Origin: Bradyrhizobium sp. ORS 285
GTDB lineage: Bacteria; Pseudomonadota; Alphaproteobacteria; Rhizobiales; Xanthobacteraceae
Assembly: GCF_900176205.1 (NCBI RefSeq)
Contig: NZ_LT859959.1
Span: 1,550,001-1,614,000 of the forward strand
Length of the DNA: 64,000 nucleotides
Direction: 5' to 3'
The notes under the pieces are model-generated. The model was given only the letters and a program-made list of their open reading frames with translations. It was not told where the DNA came from and did no database searches. Of the stretch, positions 54,344 to 63,161 are shown piece after piece. The first letter of the stretch is position 1. Each line of letters begins with the position of its first letter. Both the position numbers and the translations under genes were made by a program.

Positions 54344-55260
54344 GCAAGAAAGCCCGCTCGCTTGCCACCGAGCTCGATCCCTACATCTCGCCGTTCCGGA
54401 TCGACGGCGGGCACAAGTTTCATCTCAAGTCGCACAAGACCAAGGTGAAGGGCGGGCTCGACAAGGAGCAGGGCGAGGCGATCATCGAGGAGAACCGCAA
54501 GCGGCTCGCCGACTTCCAGGAGAAGCTCTACGCGCAGGACCGCTGGTCGGTGCTGGTGCTGCTACAGGGCATGGACGCCTCGGGCAAGGACAGCGCGATC
54601 AAGAGCATCTTCGAGGGCGTCAATCCGCAGGGCTGCGAGGTGACCTCGTTCAAGCAGCCGACCTCGAAGGAGCTCGACCACGACTTCATGTGGCGGACCT
54701 GCATCGCGCTGCCCGAGCGCGGCCGCATCGGTATCTTCAACCGTTCTTACTACGAGGAATGCCTCGTCACGCGCGTGCATCCGGAGGTGCTGAAAGCCGA
54801 GAAGCTGCCGCCAAGGCTCGTCACCAAGAACATCTGGCGCGAGCGCTTCGAGGACATTTCCGCCTTCGAGCGCTATCTCTCGCGCAACGGCACGGTGATC
54901 CTGAAGTTCTTCCTCAACATCTCCAAGGAGGAGCAGCGCGAGCGCTTTCTCGACCGGCTCGAGGAGCCGGCGAAGAACTGGAAGTTCTCGATGGGCGACG
55001 TCACCGAGCGCGCCAAGTGGCAGCGCTACCAGGCGGTCTATCAGGACATCGTGCGCCACACCTCGACGCCTTACGCGCCGTGGCACGTGGTGCCGGCCGA
55101 CCACAAATGGTTCGCCCGCGTCGTCATCGGCTCGACCATCGTCGCCGCGCTCGAAAGCCTCGACCTGCACTTTCCGCGCGTCGATCCTGCCTCGCTCGCC
55201 GAGTTCAAGGCGGTGCGCAAGGCGCTGGAGAGCGAGGGCAAGGGCGGGAAGAAGGGCTGA
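54340..55260 (+). CDS. Polyphosphate kinase 2 family protein
   Basis: The 306-aa enzyme transfers phosphate between polyphosphate and nucleoside mono/diphosphates. Walker A GMDASGKDS (77-85) and the Walker B region GIFNRSYYEECLVTRVHP (131-148) are typical of PPK2, and the RHTSTPYAPWHVVPADHKWF block (quoted whole) marks the C-terminal lid and base-binding part. A single PPK2 domain of this size could be class I to III; the sequence does not decide which. The start overlaps the NUDIX stop. Confidence 0.92.
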   Translation: MSKKARSLATELDPYISPFRIDGGHKFHLKSHKTKVKGGLDKEQGEAIIEENRKRLADFQEKLYAQDRWSVLVLLQGMDASGKDSAIKSIFEGVNPQGCEVTSFKQPTSKELDHDFMWRTCIALPERGRIGIFNRSYYEECLVTRVHPEVLKAEKLPPRLVTKNIWRERFEDISAFERYLSRNGTVILKFFLNISKEEQRERFLDRLEEPAKNWKFSMGDVTERAKWQRYQAVYQDIVRHTSTPYAPWHVVPADHKWFARVVIGSTIVAALESLDLHFPRVDPASLAEFKAVRKALESEGKGGKKG

Positions 55261-55308
55261 GGACGCTCAGCGCCAGCCGCATCGTTCATTATTCGGCGGC
55301 GCCGCCCA

Positions 55309-55403
55309 GCTCGTCATGCCCGGGCTCGACCCGAGCATCCATCTGCTCAATGAAAGCCGTCCAAGAAGCTGGATGGCCGGGTCAAGCCCGGCCATGACGA
55401 AGC
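55309..55403. repeat. Inverted repeat, TCATGCCCGG family, copy 2
   Basis: Arms CTCGTCATGCCCGGGCT and AGCCCGGCCATGACGA, with GCATCCATCT/AGCTGGATG inner pairing. It lies between convergent PPK2 and cyclase genes. Confidence 0.65.
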
Positions 55404-55490
55404 AGTGAGCTGGGTGCTCGCTTGCCCTCATCATTGAACGAGAGGGAGGATTGACGGCCAGTCCGCACGCGCCGATCCGGCTATCTCGCC

Positions 55491-58256
55491 TCACGCTGCG
55501 CCCGCCCGTCGCGTGTCGTTCACCTGCAGGAAGCGCTGCTCGAATTCCGCGGCCGGCATCGGCTTGCCGAAATGATAGCCCTGGCCCTGCTCGCAGCCGA
55601 GCCGGAGCAGGAAGTCGGCGGTGGCCTGGTTCTCGATGCCCTCGGCGATGACGGACAGCCCGAGCTGCTTGCTGAGGCTGACCGTCGAGCCGACGATCGC
55701 GGCGTCGTCGGTCTGGGTCAGCACGTCGCGGACGAAGGAGCGATCAATCTTGAGGCCGTCGAGCGGGAACTTCTTGAGATAGCTGAGGCTCGCATAGCCG
55801 GTACCGAAATCGTCGAACACCAGGCTGACGCCGAGGGCCTGCAGGCGGTTGAAGGTCTGCAGCACGCCGGGCTCGTCATGCAGCAGGATGTCCTCGGTGA
55901 CTTCGAGCTCGAGCAGGCCGGGCGACAGCCCGGTCACGGTGAGCAGCTTGCTGACGAAGGCGGCGAGGTCGCCCGACTGAAACTGTGACGGCGACAGGTT
56001 GACGCCGACGCGGATCTCCTGGCCGGCGAGCTGCCACTCCCGTGCCTGCCGGCACGCCGTCGCCATCACCCAGGTCGCAACGGCTTCCGACAGCGGCGAA
56101 GTATTGACGACCGGGATGAAGTCGCCTGGAGGTACGAGGCCGCGGGTCGGATGCCGCCAGCGGATCAATGCCTCGGCGCCGATCACGCGCCCGCTCAGCA
56201 GATCCACCTGGGGCTGGTAGAACAGCTCGAACTCGCGCCGCTCGACCGCGAGCGCAAGCTCGGCCTCGAGCGTCAGCCGCTGCTCGAGCTGCTGGCGGAT
56301 CGCGCTCTCGAAGATCACGTGACTGCCGCGCACGTCGGTCTTGGCGCGGCACAGCGCAAGATGGGCGTTGCTGAGCAGCTCGTCCGCCGTCTGGCCGCCC
56401 TCGGGGTGAACCGCAACGCCAAGGCTGACCTTGACGCGCTGCTGGCGGCCCGCGGCGTCCAGCGGCGCATCGAACAGGCGCGCGAGATGCTCTGCGAGCT
56501 CGGCCACGGTGCCGCCGATGGCGGAGCAGGGAATCGCGACGGCAAATTCGTCGCCGCTGAGACGGGCGACGCGGCCCATCCTGCCGATCTCGGCGCGGAG
56601 CCGCTCGGCCGCCGCACGCAACACGCTGTCGCCGAAACTGTGGCCCAGCATGTCGTTGATGTGCTGGAAGGCATCGAGGCCGATCACCAGCAGCACCACC
56701 TGATCAGCGGCGCCATCCGCCGTCTCGATCATGGCCGCGAGTTCGGTCTGCAGCGTGTTGCGGTTGATCAGCGCGGTCAGCGTGTCGTGCTCTGCGAGAT
56801 AACGAATACGTTCCGCCTCGCGCTTGCGCAGCGAGATGTCGCGCAGGATCACGCCATATTGCAGGCCGTCGGCGCCCTGCCAGGCCGAGACGCTCGCTTC
56901 GACCGGAAACACCTCGCCGTCCTTGCGGCGGCCGTCGAATTCGACGCTGGCTCCGCCGGGCAGCAGCGTGGCCGGCAGCGCCGCCTCTTCCTGCGGGAAG
57001 AGATCACGGGCCGCGCCGTCGCCCTCGGCGCGCAGTCGCGCGAAAGGCTGGCCGATGATCTCGTCGGCGCCGTAGCCGAAGATCGCGACCGCGCCGGGAT
57101 TCCACACCGTGATCCGCTGGTGCTGGTCGGTGCAGACCAGGCCGTCGCCGATCGACATCGCAATCCGCTCGAAGCGGCTTTCGGCGACATGCCGCAGCAG
57201 GCCGCGGAAGTCGATCTCGTCGAGCGCGGTGGCGGTGAGATAGGCGACCAGCGCGATCTGCAGCAACGACGTGTCGAGCACCAGCGCGTAGCGGTCGTGC
57301 AGCACCAGCGCGATCGCCTCGATGCCGACGCCGATCAGCACGATCAGCAGGCCGCGCCTTGCCGCGGACAGCCGCCGCCAGCTTGCCAGCATGACCGCCA
57401 CGATCAGCAGCAGGGCGGCGACGGTCGCGACCGTCGTGGTCTTGAGCAGAGTGCGATGCTGAAGGATCGATTCCGCCGCCAGGGCCTGCAGCACGACGCC
57501 GGGAAGGACGCGTCCGTTCGGCACGCTGTAGTAATCGCCGAGCTCGATCGCGGTCGCGCCGACGATCACGCGCTTGCCCTTGATCGCGGCCAGCGCATCT
57601 GCGTTGCCGCGCAGGACATCGACATACGAGACTTTCGGCAGTGAAGACGGATCGATGCCGTAGTCGATCAGGAATGAGCTGTCCTTGACCGCGTTGCTCC
57701 CGGCCAGGAATGCTCCGAAGGATTGCACGAATGTCCTGTCGTGACCGTATTCGCAGTATTCGCCGAACGCGTAGCTCCTGACCCGGCCGTCGCGGGCCAC
57801 CTCCACGTTCACGAGTGCGGACCACGCCAGCTGCTCGAACTGCGGCAATGGCCGGTTGATGTGAATGGCCGTGCCCTGCTGCGTCGCATTGAGCTGCCTG
57901 AAGGCGGGCAGCACGACCGCGCCCTTTGCATGCTGCAGGGCGTCCTGGAAGGCCCGGTCGCCCGCCGCGTCCGAGGGCGAGCTGAAGTCGACATCGAAGG
58001 CGACATCGCGAACGCCGGCGCGCTGCAGCTGGTCGAGCAGACGTGCATGGGTGGAGCGTGGCCACGGCCAGACGCCGAGCGCCTCGATCGAGCCGGGGTC
58101 GATCGTCACGATCGCGATCTCGCCGCTCGCGGGATGCTTGTTCAGCCGAAAGCGCAGATCGACGAGCGCGTCGCCGAGCAGCTCGTAGCAGCCGGACAGG
58201 CCGACCGTGAGCAGCGCAACGACGACCAGAATATGCGGCATGAACCGCCTGAACAT
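55491..58256 (-). CDS. CHASE2-PAS-GGDEF-EAL signalling protein
   Basis: This 921-aa membrane protein combines a periplasmic CHASE2 sensor after an N-terminal membrane segment, further membrane segments (about 275-360), a PAS domain (about 385-495), a GGDEF diguanylate cyclase domain with RLSGDEFAVAI, and an EAL phosphodiesterase domain with GAEALIRWRHP, FDDFGTGYASLSYLKKF and the IAEGIEN glutamate. The EAL catalytic residues look intact and SGDEF is an accepted cyclase variant, so both cyclic-di-GMP activities are possible. I preferred the ATG at 58256, preceded by GGGAGGGGG, to an ATG 60 bases upstream. It is downstream of the FecR-domain gene in the same direction. Confidence 0.92.
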   Translation of the reverse strand: MFRRFMPHILVVVALLTVGLSGCYELLGDALVDLRFRLNKHPASGEIAIVTIDPGSIEALGVWPWPRSTHARLLDQLQRAGVRDVAFDVDFSSPSDAAGDRAFQDALQHAKGAVVLPAFRQLNATQQGTAIHINRPLPQFEQLAWSALVNVEVARDGRVRSYAFGEYCEYGHDRTFVQSFGAFLAGSNAVKDSSFLIDYGIDPSSLPKVSYVDVLRGNADALAAIKGKRVIVGATAIELGDYYSVPNGRVLPGVVLQALAAESILQHRTLLKTTTVATVAALLLIVAVMLASWRRLSAARRGLLIVLIGVGIEAIALVLHDRYALVLDTSLLQIALVAYLTATALDEIDFRGLLRHVAESRFERIAMSIGDGLVCTDQHQRITVWNPGAVAIFGYGADEIIGQPFARLRAEGDGAARDLFPQEEAALPATLLPGGASVEFDGRRKDGEVFPVEASVSAWQGADGLQYGVILRDISLRKREAERIRYLAEHDTLTALINRNTLQTELAAMIETADGAADQVVLLVIGLDAFQHINDMLGHSFGDSVLRAAAERLRAEIGRMGRVARLSGDEFAVAIPCSAIGGTVAELAEHLARLFDAPLDAAGRQQRVKVSLGVAVHPEGGQTADELLSNAHLALCRAKTDVRGSHVIFESAIRQQLEQRLTLEAELALAVERREFELFYQPQVDLLSGRVIGAEALIRWRHPTRGLVPPGDFIPVVNTSPLSEAVATWVMATACRQAREWQLAGQEIRVGVNLSPSQFQSGDLAAFVSKLLTVTGLSPGLLELEVTEDILLHDEPGVLQTFNRLQALGVSLVFDDFGTGYASLSYLKKFPLDGLKIDRSFVRDVLTQTDDAAIVGSTVSLSKQLGLSVIAEGIENQATADFLLRLGCEQGQGYHFGKPMPAAEFEQRFLQVNDTRRAGAA

Positions 58257-58406
58257 GCCCCCTCCCGCCTGTTCGCGGACGGGCTTTTCGTCCCGTGTCC
58301 GCGATCCCGGATTCATTCCCGTGTCCCCAACTCCGCGGCGATGATCCGCCGCACCAGCTTCGCTCGCATCGTGACGATCGCGTCCCGTGGCCTGGGACGC
58401 ATCGCC

Positions 58407-59651
58407 TCAGTTCCTGCCGTGGCCGGAGGCGTGGTCGCGGCCGCCATGGTCATCGCCATTGCCGCTGTTTCCCCGGCCGTTAGTGCCACCATTGCCGCTG
58501 TTGCCGGCATTGCCGTTCCCGTTGTTACCGGCATTCCCATTGTTACCGGCGTTGCCGCTGTTGCCGCTGTTGCCGCCATTGCCGTTGCCGCCGGCAAGGC
58601 TGGACGCAGCGATGCCGTTCGCATTGGCGCCGCTCGCTGATCCGCTCGGTGAGCCGATCGCGGCGGCGACGGCGGCGGCAATCGAGGAGTCGCCGGTGGC
58701 GCCGCTTCCGATCGCCGCATTGCCGGTGGAATTGCCGCTATTGCCTCTCGCATCGGTCCAGGAGGTGCTTCGTCCTGCGCCGTTGGCCGTTGTATTTGCG
58801 CCGTGCGCGAGGCCGCGCGTTGCCTTGTGGATGTTGAGATTGACCTCGCCGATCGAGCTCGAGATCCGCACCACATTCGGCCGCGCGGCAACCGACGTCG
58901 TTGCGGAACGCTGCGACGGCAGCGCCGATGCGCCGGAGCGGATCGGAGAGACATTGGTGTTGAGCGCGTGGATCACGCTGCCCTTCGCCTCGCGGGGCGC
59001 ATGCAGGCCGTCGCGCGGCACCGGAACCCGATCGAGCGTCGGCGTGCGCGGACGGCCCTGTTCGATCGGCATGAACGTGCCGCTGCCGGACAGGTTGAGG
59101 CCGGACCGGCCGCTGGCAAAGGTGGTGGCGGCCTGGCCGGGCAGCACCTGGGCGATCTGTCCGCTCTTGAAATCCGAGACCTGCACCTGGCCACGGCTGA
59201 CCTCGACCTTGGCGGTGCGGCCTGAGATCGTGACGCTGAACTGGGTGCCCTTCACGACGGCGGCGAGATAGGGCGTCTCGACCTCGAAATGCTGCACGTT
59301 GCGCTTCTCGACATCGAGCAGGATCGAGCCCGCGCGCTGCAGGATCGTGGTCGCCATGCCGTCCTTGGCGGCGGCGGGGAGGCCGACCTCGGAGTTCGGC
59401 GCGATCATCATGGTCTCGGCGCCGCGCGTCAGGCGCACGCGTCCGTTCGGACCGGTGCGGATGGTGTCGCCCGGCTTGAGGGCGTCGTCGCGGCCGAGCG
59501 AAACCTGCGCCGCCCCCTGCGTGGCGACCCAGACCTCTCCGGATGATTTGCTCACCAGCCACGGCTCGCCGTCGGCGGCGAAAGCAACCGGCGTCGCGCC
59601 GAAAAGGCACGCGGCGATCAGTCCCGATCTCAGGAGGCGCTTGGATGACAT
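58407..59651 (-). CDS. Secreted FecR-domain protein with a Gly/Asn repeat tail
   Basis: The 414-aa protein has a signal peptide (about 1-25, ending VAFA), a FecR domain (about 45-145; LKPGDTIRTGPNGRVRLTRG, FEVETPYLAAVVKGTQFSVT) and a long C-terminal segment. The last ~70 residues are nearly all Gly, Asn and Ser (GNNGNAGNNGNGNAGNSGNG). In many bacteria such FecR proteins accompany CHASE2 proteins and two-partner-secretion transporters, as here. Low-complexity tail codons form an imperfect DNA repeat near 58470-58600. Its precise role is unknown; a scaffold or sensor at the envelope is likely. Confidence 0.85.
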   Translation of the reverse strand: MSSKRLLRSGLIAACLFGATPVAFAADGEPWLVSKSSGEVWVATQGAAQVSLGRDDALKPGDTIRTGPNGRVRLTRGAETMMIAPNSEVGLPAAAKDGMATTILQRAGSILLDVEKRNVQHFEVETPYLAAVVKGTQFSVTISGRTAKVEVSRGQVQVSDFKSGQIAQVLPGQAATTFASGRSGLNLSGSGTFMPIEQGRPRTPTLDRVPVPRDGLHAPREAKGSVIHALNTNVSPIRSGASALPSQRSATTSVAARPNVVRISSSIGEVNLNIHKATRGLAHGANTTANGAGRSTSWTDARGNSGNSTGNAAIGSGATGDSSIAAAVAAAIGSPSGSASGANANGIAASSLAGGNGNGGNSGNSGNAGNNGNAGNNGNGNAGNSGNGGTNGRGNSGNGDDHGGRDHASGHGRN

Positions 59652-59778
59652 GGCACGAACTCGCGTCGTTGGCAGCCTTTGAAACTAATCCAAATGTTTC
59701 AAGAGACCCTTAGGAGTTGCACCGGTGTTTCCTTCACGCGTTTACGCTTCATTGACCTTAACAAATTAAGAACGAACC

Positions 59779-61572
59779 ATGGGTCGCCGTGGTGTCAGAA
59801 GCGTTGGGAGGTCTGCGGAGCGGCGCGCCGAGGCGATCGCGCCGTGCGGCTTGCGGCTGCCCGGAGGGGCCGCGGCGGCTGGGGTTTCGCTGCTCGCAGC
59901 CCTGTTCACGAGCGGCGTCCATGCGCAGCAGGTCGGCCAGCCGAGCTTCGATCCGCGTCAGACCGAGAAGTACTTCGACGAGCAGTCGCGTTCGCCGCAG
60001 CCGGCGCCGCCGCGCCCGCGCGCGCCTCAGTTCAGCACGCAGGGCGGGGGCGATCATAAGCCTCTGTTCACCATGCGCGGCGTCATCCTGACGGGAACCT
60101 CGGCCCTCTCAGCCGACCAACTCGCCGCGACCTATCAGCCTTACATCGGCAAGCCGGTCTCGCAGGCCGACCTCGCCGCGATCGCATCAGCAATCAGCGA
60201 TCAGTACCGCGCCGCCGGGTTCCATCTCAGCCGGGCGATCATTCCGCCGCAGGACATCAGCAACGGCCGGGTGCGGATCCAGGTCATCGAAGGCAGCATC
60301 ACCGAGGTGACGCTGAAGGGCGAGGGCGCGGAAGAATTCGGCATCCGGCCGATGCTCGGCCCGGTGCTCGCCGAGCAGCCGTCGCGCCTCGCGACGCTGG
60401 AGCGCCAGCTGCTGCTGATCAACAGCCGCGGCGGCGTGCGCCTGGTTGATTCCGCGCTGGAGGAGATCGGTGGCTCCACCGGCCGCTTCCGCCTCGTGCT
60501 CGAACTCAAGACCTGGCACGTCTACGGCTCTACGGGCTTAGACAATCTTGGCTCGTCGACCGTCGGTCCCTGGCAGAGCTACGCCACGGCGGCGTTCAAC
60601 TCCTATCTGTTGCCGGGCGACACGCTTACCGCCAACCTGTCGACCACCCCCGGCGATCCGCGCCAGCTCGTGTTCGGACGCTTGTCCTACGACGTGCCGG
60701 TCGGCACCGACGGCGTCCATGTCGGCGCGTCGGCGCTGTACAGCGAGGTGCGGCCGGGCGACATCAGGCGGCGCTTCAACGACAACACCGTCACCGAGAC
60801 GGTCGAGCTGCGCGGCGGCTTCGCGCCGATCCAGTCACAGTCCGCCTCGTTGAACCTGACGGTCGCCGCGGCCTTCAGCGATGTCACCGAGCGCGACGTG
60901 TTCGGCATCTGGTATCGCGACCGCATCCGGACGCTGACCTTCACCGGGGATTATCGCTGGAAGGATGAGCTCGGCGGCGACAGCTATCTGACCCTGGCGT
61001 ACCGGCAGGGGCTCAATGCCTTCGGGGCGACACCGGCCGGCGATGTCATGGCCTCGCGCCCCGACGCGTCGCCGAGCTTCGCGGTGGTCAACGGCTGGTT
61101 CACGCGCTACCAGACACTGTCCGATGCGTGGTCGCTGAAGATCGCCGCTGCCGGCCAGCTCGCATCGGGCCCGTTGTACAATTCGCAGCAATTCTATCTC
61201 GGCGGCCTGTCCTACGGCCGCGGCTATGGTAGCGCCGAGCTCAGCGGCGACAATGCCGTTGCCGGCACGTTCGAGGTCCGCTTCGAGCAGAAGCCGGACT
61301 GGACCTATCTGAAGAGCTATCAGCTCTACAGCTTCTTCGATGCTGGGCTGGCCTGGAATGACGGCTTCCGTCCCTCGGACGGCGTGGCGCTGACCTCGGC
61401 AGGCGGCGGCGTGCGCTTCACCTTCCCCAACGATTGGCGCGCCGATCTCGGCGTCGCCGTCCCGCTCGGCTACCGCGCCCCCGACAACACGCCGCGCAGC
61501 GCGCGCTTCCTGCTGTCGCTGTCGAGCGTGCTCAAGCTGTGCCCGCAGCGCGGGCAGGGGCCTTGCATCTGA
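59779..61572 (+). CDS. ShlB/FhaC/HecB-type two-partner secretion outer-membrane transporter (TpsB)
   Basis: A 597-aa outer-membrane protein with a long signal peptide (about 1-49, GVHA/QQ), a Pro-rich N-terminal helix region, a POTRA domain (about 92-170; HLSRAIIPPQDISNGRVRIQ, VIEGSITEVTLKGEGAEEF) and a beta-barrel to the C-terminal F-containing strand. TpsB proteins export one large haemagglutinin-like partner (TpsA). No such gene appears in the window on either strand, so the partner must be elsewhere or beyond the edge. The gene is divergent from the FecR-domain protein with 127 bases between starts. Confidence 0.9.
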   Translation: MGRRGVRSVGRSAERRAEAIAPCGLRLPGGAAAAGVSLLAALFTSGVHAQQVGQPSFDPRQTEKYFDEQSRSPQPAPPRPRAPQFSTQGGGDHKPLFTMRGVILTGTSALSADQLAATYQPYIGKPVSQADLAAIASAISDQYRAAGFHLSRAIIPPQDISNGRVRIQVIEGSITEVTLKGEGAEEFGIRPMLGPVLAEQPSRLATLERQLLLINSRGGVRLVDSALEEIGGSTGRFRLVLELKTWHVYGSTGLDNLGSSTVGPWQSYATAAFNSYLLPGDTLTANLSTTPGDPRQLVFGRLSYDVPVGTDGVHVGASALYSEVRPGDIRRRFNDNTVTETVELRGGFAPIQSQSASLNLTVAAAFSDVTERDVFGIWYRDRIRTLTFTGDYRWKDELGGDSYLTLAYRQGLNAFGATPAGDVMASRPDASPSFAVVNGWFTRYQTLSDAWSLKIAAAGQLASGPLYNSQQFYLGGLSYGRGYGSAELSGDNAVAGTFEVRFEQKPDWTYLKSYQLYSFFDAGLAWNDGFRPSDGVALTSAGGGVRFTFPNDWRADLGVAVPLGYRAPDNTPRSARFLLSLSSVLKLCPQRGQGPCI

Positions 61573-61678
61573 TAATTTGTGGGGGGCTGCGGCAGCAATG
61601 TCCGCTTCCTCCAACAGCTGGTGGCCATTCACCTGGATCAGGGCTCCGAAAGCGGCCGCTGAGCGGCCTCTCTCGAGG

Positions 61679-61858
61679 TCAGCCGTCCGACTTCTCTACG
61701 TCAGGTGCCTGGAGGCTGGTGTCGGGCGCCTGCTCCCTTTTGGCCGTCAAGTCGGCCGCCTTGTCGAGCAGGGCAAGGGCAACGTCCGGGTCGGTCGTCG
61801 CCTTCGCGAACTTGAAAAGGGTGGTGGCCTGGTCCGCCAAATACTTCTTCCCAACCAT
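61679..61858 (-). CDS. Small helical protein of unknown function (59 aa)
   Basis: A short frame reads MVGKKYLADQATTLFKFAK, continues ATTDPDVALALLDKAADLTA and ends in an acidic tail at a TGA. The pattern of paired helices with a short N-terminal basic start resembles small proteins common in Bradyrhizobium, whose function is unknown. A GGCAAC rather than a strong Shine-Dalgarno site precedes the ATG. It stands alone, leftward, in the AT-richer stretch after the TpsB gene. Confidence 0.6.
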   Translation of the reverse strand: MVGKKYLADQATTLFKFAKATTDPDVALALLDKAADLTAKREQAPDTSLQAPDVEKSDG

Positions 61859-62408
61859 GTTGCCTGGTCCCCAAATACCACTCGATATCCATACGCCGGA
61901 ACCAGGATTCCGTTCCGTTGGTCAACAGCGACCTTCCGGGCGGCCCGGCATTTTTACTTCGGGTTCCCGAGAGGCGGGTTAAATCAGAGGCTGCAAATGG
62001 TCTCGGATTGGGTTTCGGATTGTATTGTCGTTGTCTATTTTCCTACCGTCGCCCACACTTGTATGTCCTCGCCAATCAGCAAGCAGCAGTGCAACGAAGT
62101 GGCGCAGGGCGCCCTGGTCGGCTCATTGACATACAGCGATACGATCTCATTCCAGCTGCGGCCCGATGGGAGCCTCAGGATGAGGCGGGCTCCGTTGTAT
62201 CGGCCATCCAGACGCGAGCGGCAGCGCTGAAGAGATCGCCAGTGCGATCTGGTGGGATCGCACGGGTTTGCCAGATGGAAAGTGAATATTTCTGCCAGGG
62301 GCCAAAAGCGGGTTTGCCTCCCACAATTGCCGACAATCGGCTGCACCCCGAAAGCACACATCGCGAGTGCCGAGCGGAAGGTCCGAGATGTGCCGAATGA
62401 GAACCCGA
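61859..62408. other. Intergenic 550 bases with no supported gene
   Basis: Frames on both strands read through this stretch, but none shows a recognisable domain or a good start. It is AT-richer than the left part of the window. Remnants of a transferred gene cannot be excluded. Confidence 0.4.
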
Positions 62409-62627
62409 TTACAGGGAGGTCAACAACCTCCGCGCCATCGAGAACAGGCCTATCGACCAGCAGACCGGGCATCCTCGAAAGGCGATCAATGATACGAGCC
62501 CCAGAGCGACGGAGCCTAGGACTGCAGGCCAACCTGCGCCTGTCCCGACCCACACCGCCGTTGAGAGGGAGACAATTCCGACAAGACCTCGGATGAGGTG
62601 CTCGGTGAACGAACTGCTGGCGAACAT
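62409..62627 (-). CDS. DUF2892-like small membrane protein with a CPxC motif, second copy
   Basis: This 72-aa protein has two hydrophobic segments (GLVGIVSLSTAVWV and WPAVLGSVALGLVSLIAF) and then RGCPVCWSIG with a CPxC pair, matching the YgaP-type membrane anchor family DUF2892. It starts 9 bases after the ECF sigma factor stop in the same direction and so is the third gene of that operon. The cysteine pair facing one side of the membrane invites a redox role, which is inference. Confidence 0.75.
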   Translation of the reverse strand: MFASSSFTEHLIRGLVGIVSLSTAVWVGTGAGWPAVLGSVALGLVSLIAFRGCPVCWSIGLFSMARRLLTSL

Positions 62628-62636
62628 TTTTAATCC

Positions 62637-63161
62637 TCAGCGCATCATATATTCGCGCACGAGCGCTCGGCCGCGATGCAGTCGGGCCTTCACGGTTTCC
62701 CGGGTCAGCTCCAGCGATTGCGCGATTTCGCCAATCGTCATTTCGTCCACATCCCGCAAGATGAGCACCTGCCGGTAGTGGCTCGGCAGCGATTGGATCG
62801 CGGCAGCTATATCGATGCGAAGTTCCGATTCTGGTTTCTTCGCAAGTTGCAGGTCGTTTTCCAAGGAAGAGACGTCATCGGGAATGCCGATATGCTGCTT
62901 TGCCAATCTCAAGCAGGTTCGATGAACGATCTGAAAGAGCCAGATGGAAAAGGCTCCGGCTCGTTGGAGACGACCAATGCGCCGGTACACGATCCATAAC
63001 GTTTCCTGAACCGCGTCTTCCACATCGCTTGTCGTGCGGCAGGTTCTTCGCGCGTACCGGCGTATGTCGGGCTGCGATATTTTGAGCAGCGTCAGGATGG
63101 CGTCGGCGTCCCCGCCGATTGCCGCCTCCATCGTGCCCGGCGATAAGAGACGAGTGCTCAT
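62637..63161 (-). CDS. ECF-type RNA polymerase sigma factor
   Basis: The 174-aa protein has sigma region 2 (about 25-95; DVEDAVQETLWIVYRRIGRL, GAFSIWLFQIVHRTCLR) and region 4 (about 115-170; LPSHYRQVLILRDVDEMTIG, SLELTRETVKARLHRGRALV) and lacks regions 1 and 3, as in ECF sigmas. No standard anti-sigma gene follows. Instead its ATG overlaps the stop of a DUF2892 gene (ATGA at 63158) and another DUF2892 gene follows. One of these small membrane proteins could act as regulator; this is untested inference. Codon composition is AT-richer than the core chromosome. Confidence 0.92.
   Translation of the reverse strand: MSTRLLSPGTMEAAIGGDADAILTLLKISQPDIRRYARRTCRTTSDVEDAVQETLWIVYRRIGRLQRAGAFSIWLFQIVHRTCLRLAKQHIGIPDDVSSLENDLQLAKKPESELRIDIAAAIQSLPSHYRQVLILRDVDEMTIGEIAQSLELTRETVKARLHRGRALVREYMMR

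Noticed and set aside
56151..57644. A 497-codon frame antisense to the GGDEF-EAL gene
   Set aside because: It is a shadow of the cyclase gene, without motifs.
58470..58600. Short tandem repeats resembling a CRISPR or minisatellite
   Set aside because: They are in-frame GN codons of the FecR protein tail, with no spacer structure.
62035..62553. A 172-codon reverse frame in the gap after the sigma operon
   Set aside because: It overlaps the better-supported DUF2892 gene, has a Cys/Arg-rich composition without motifs and no clear start.
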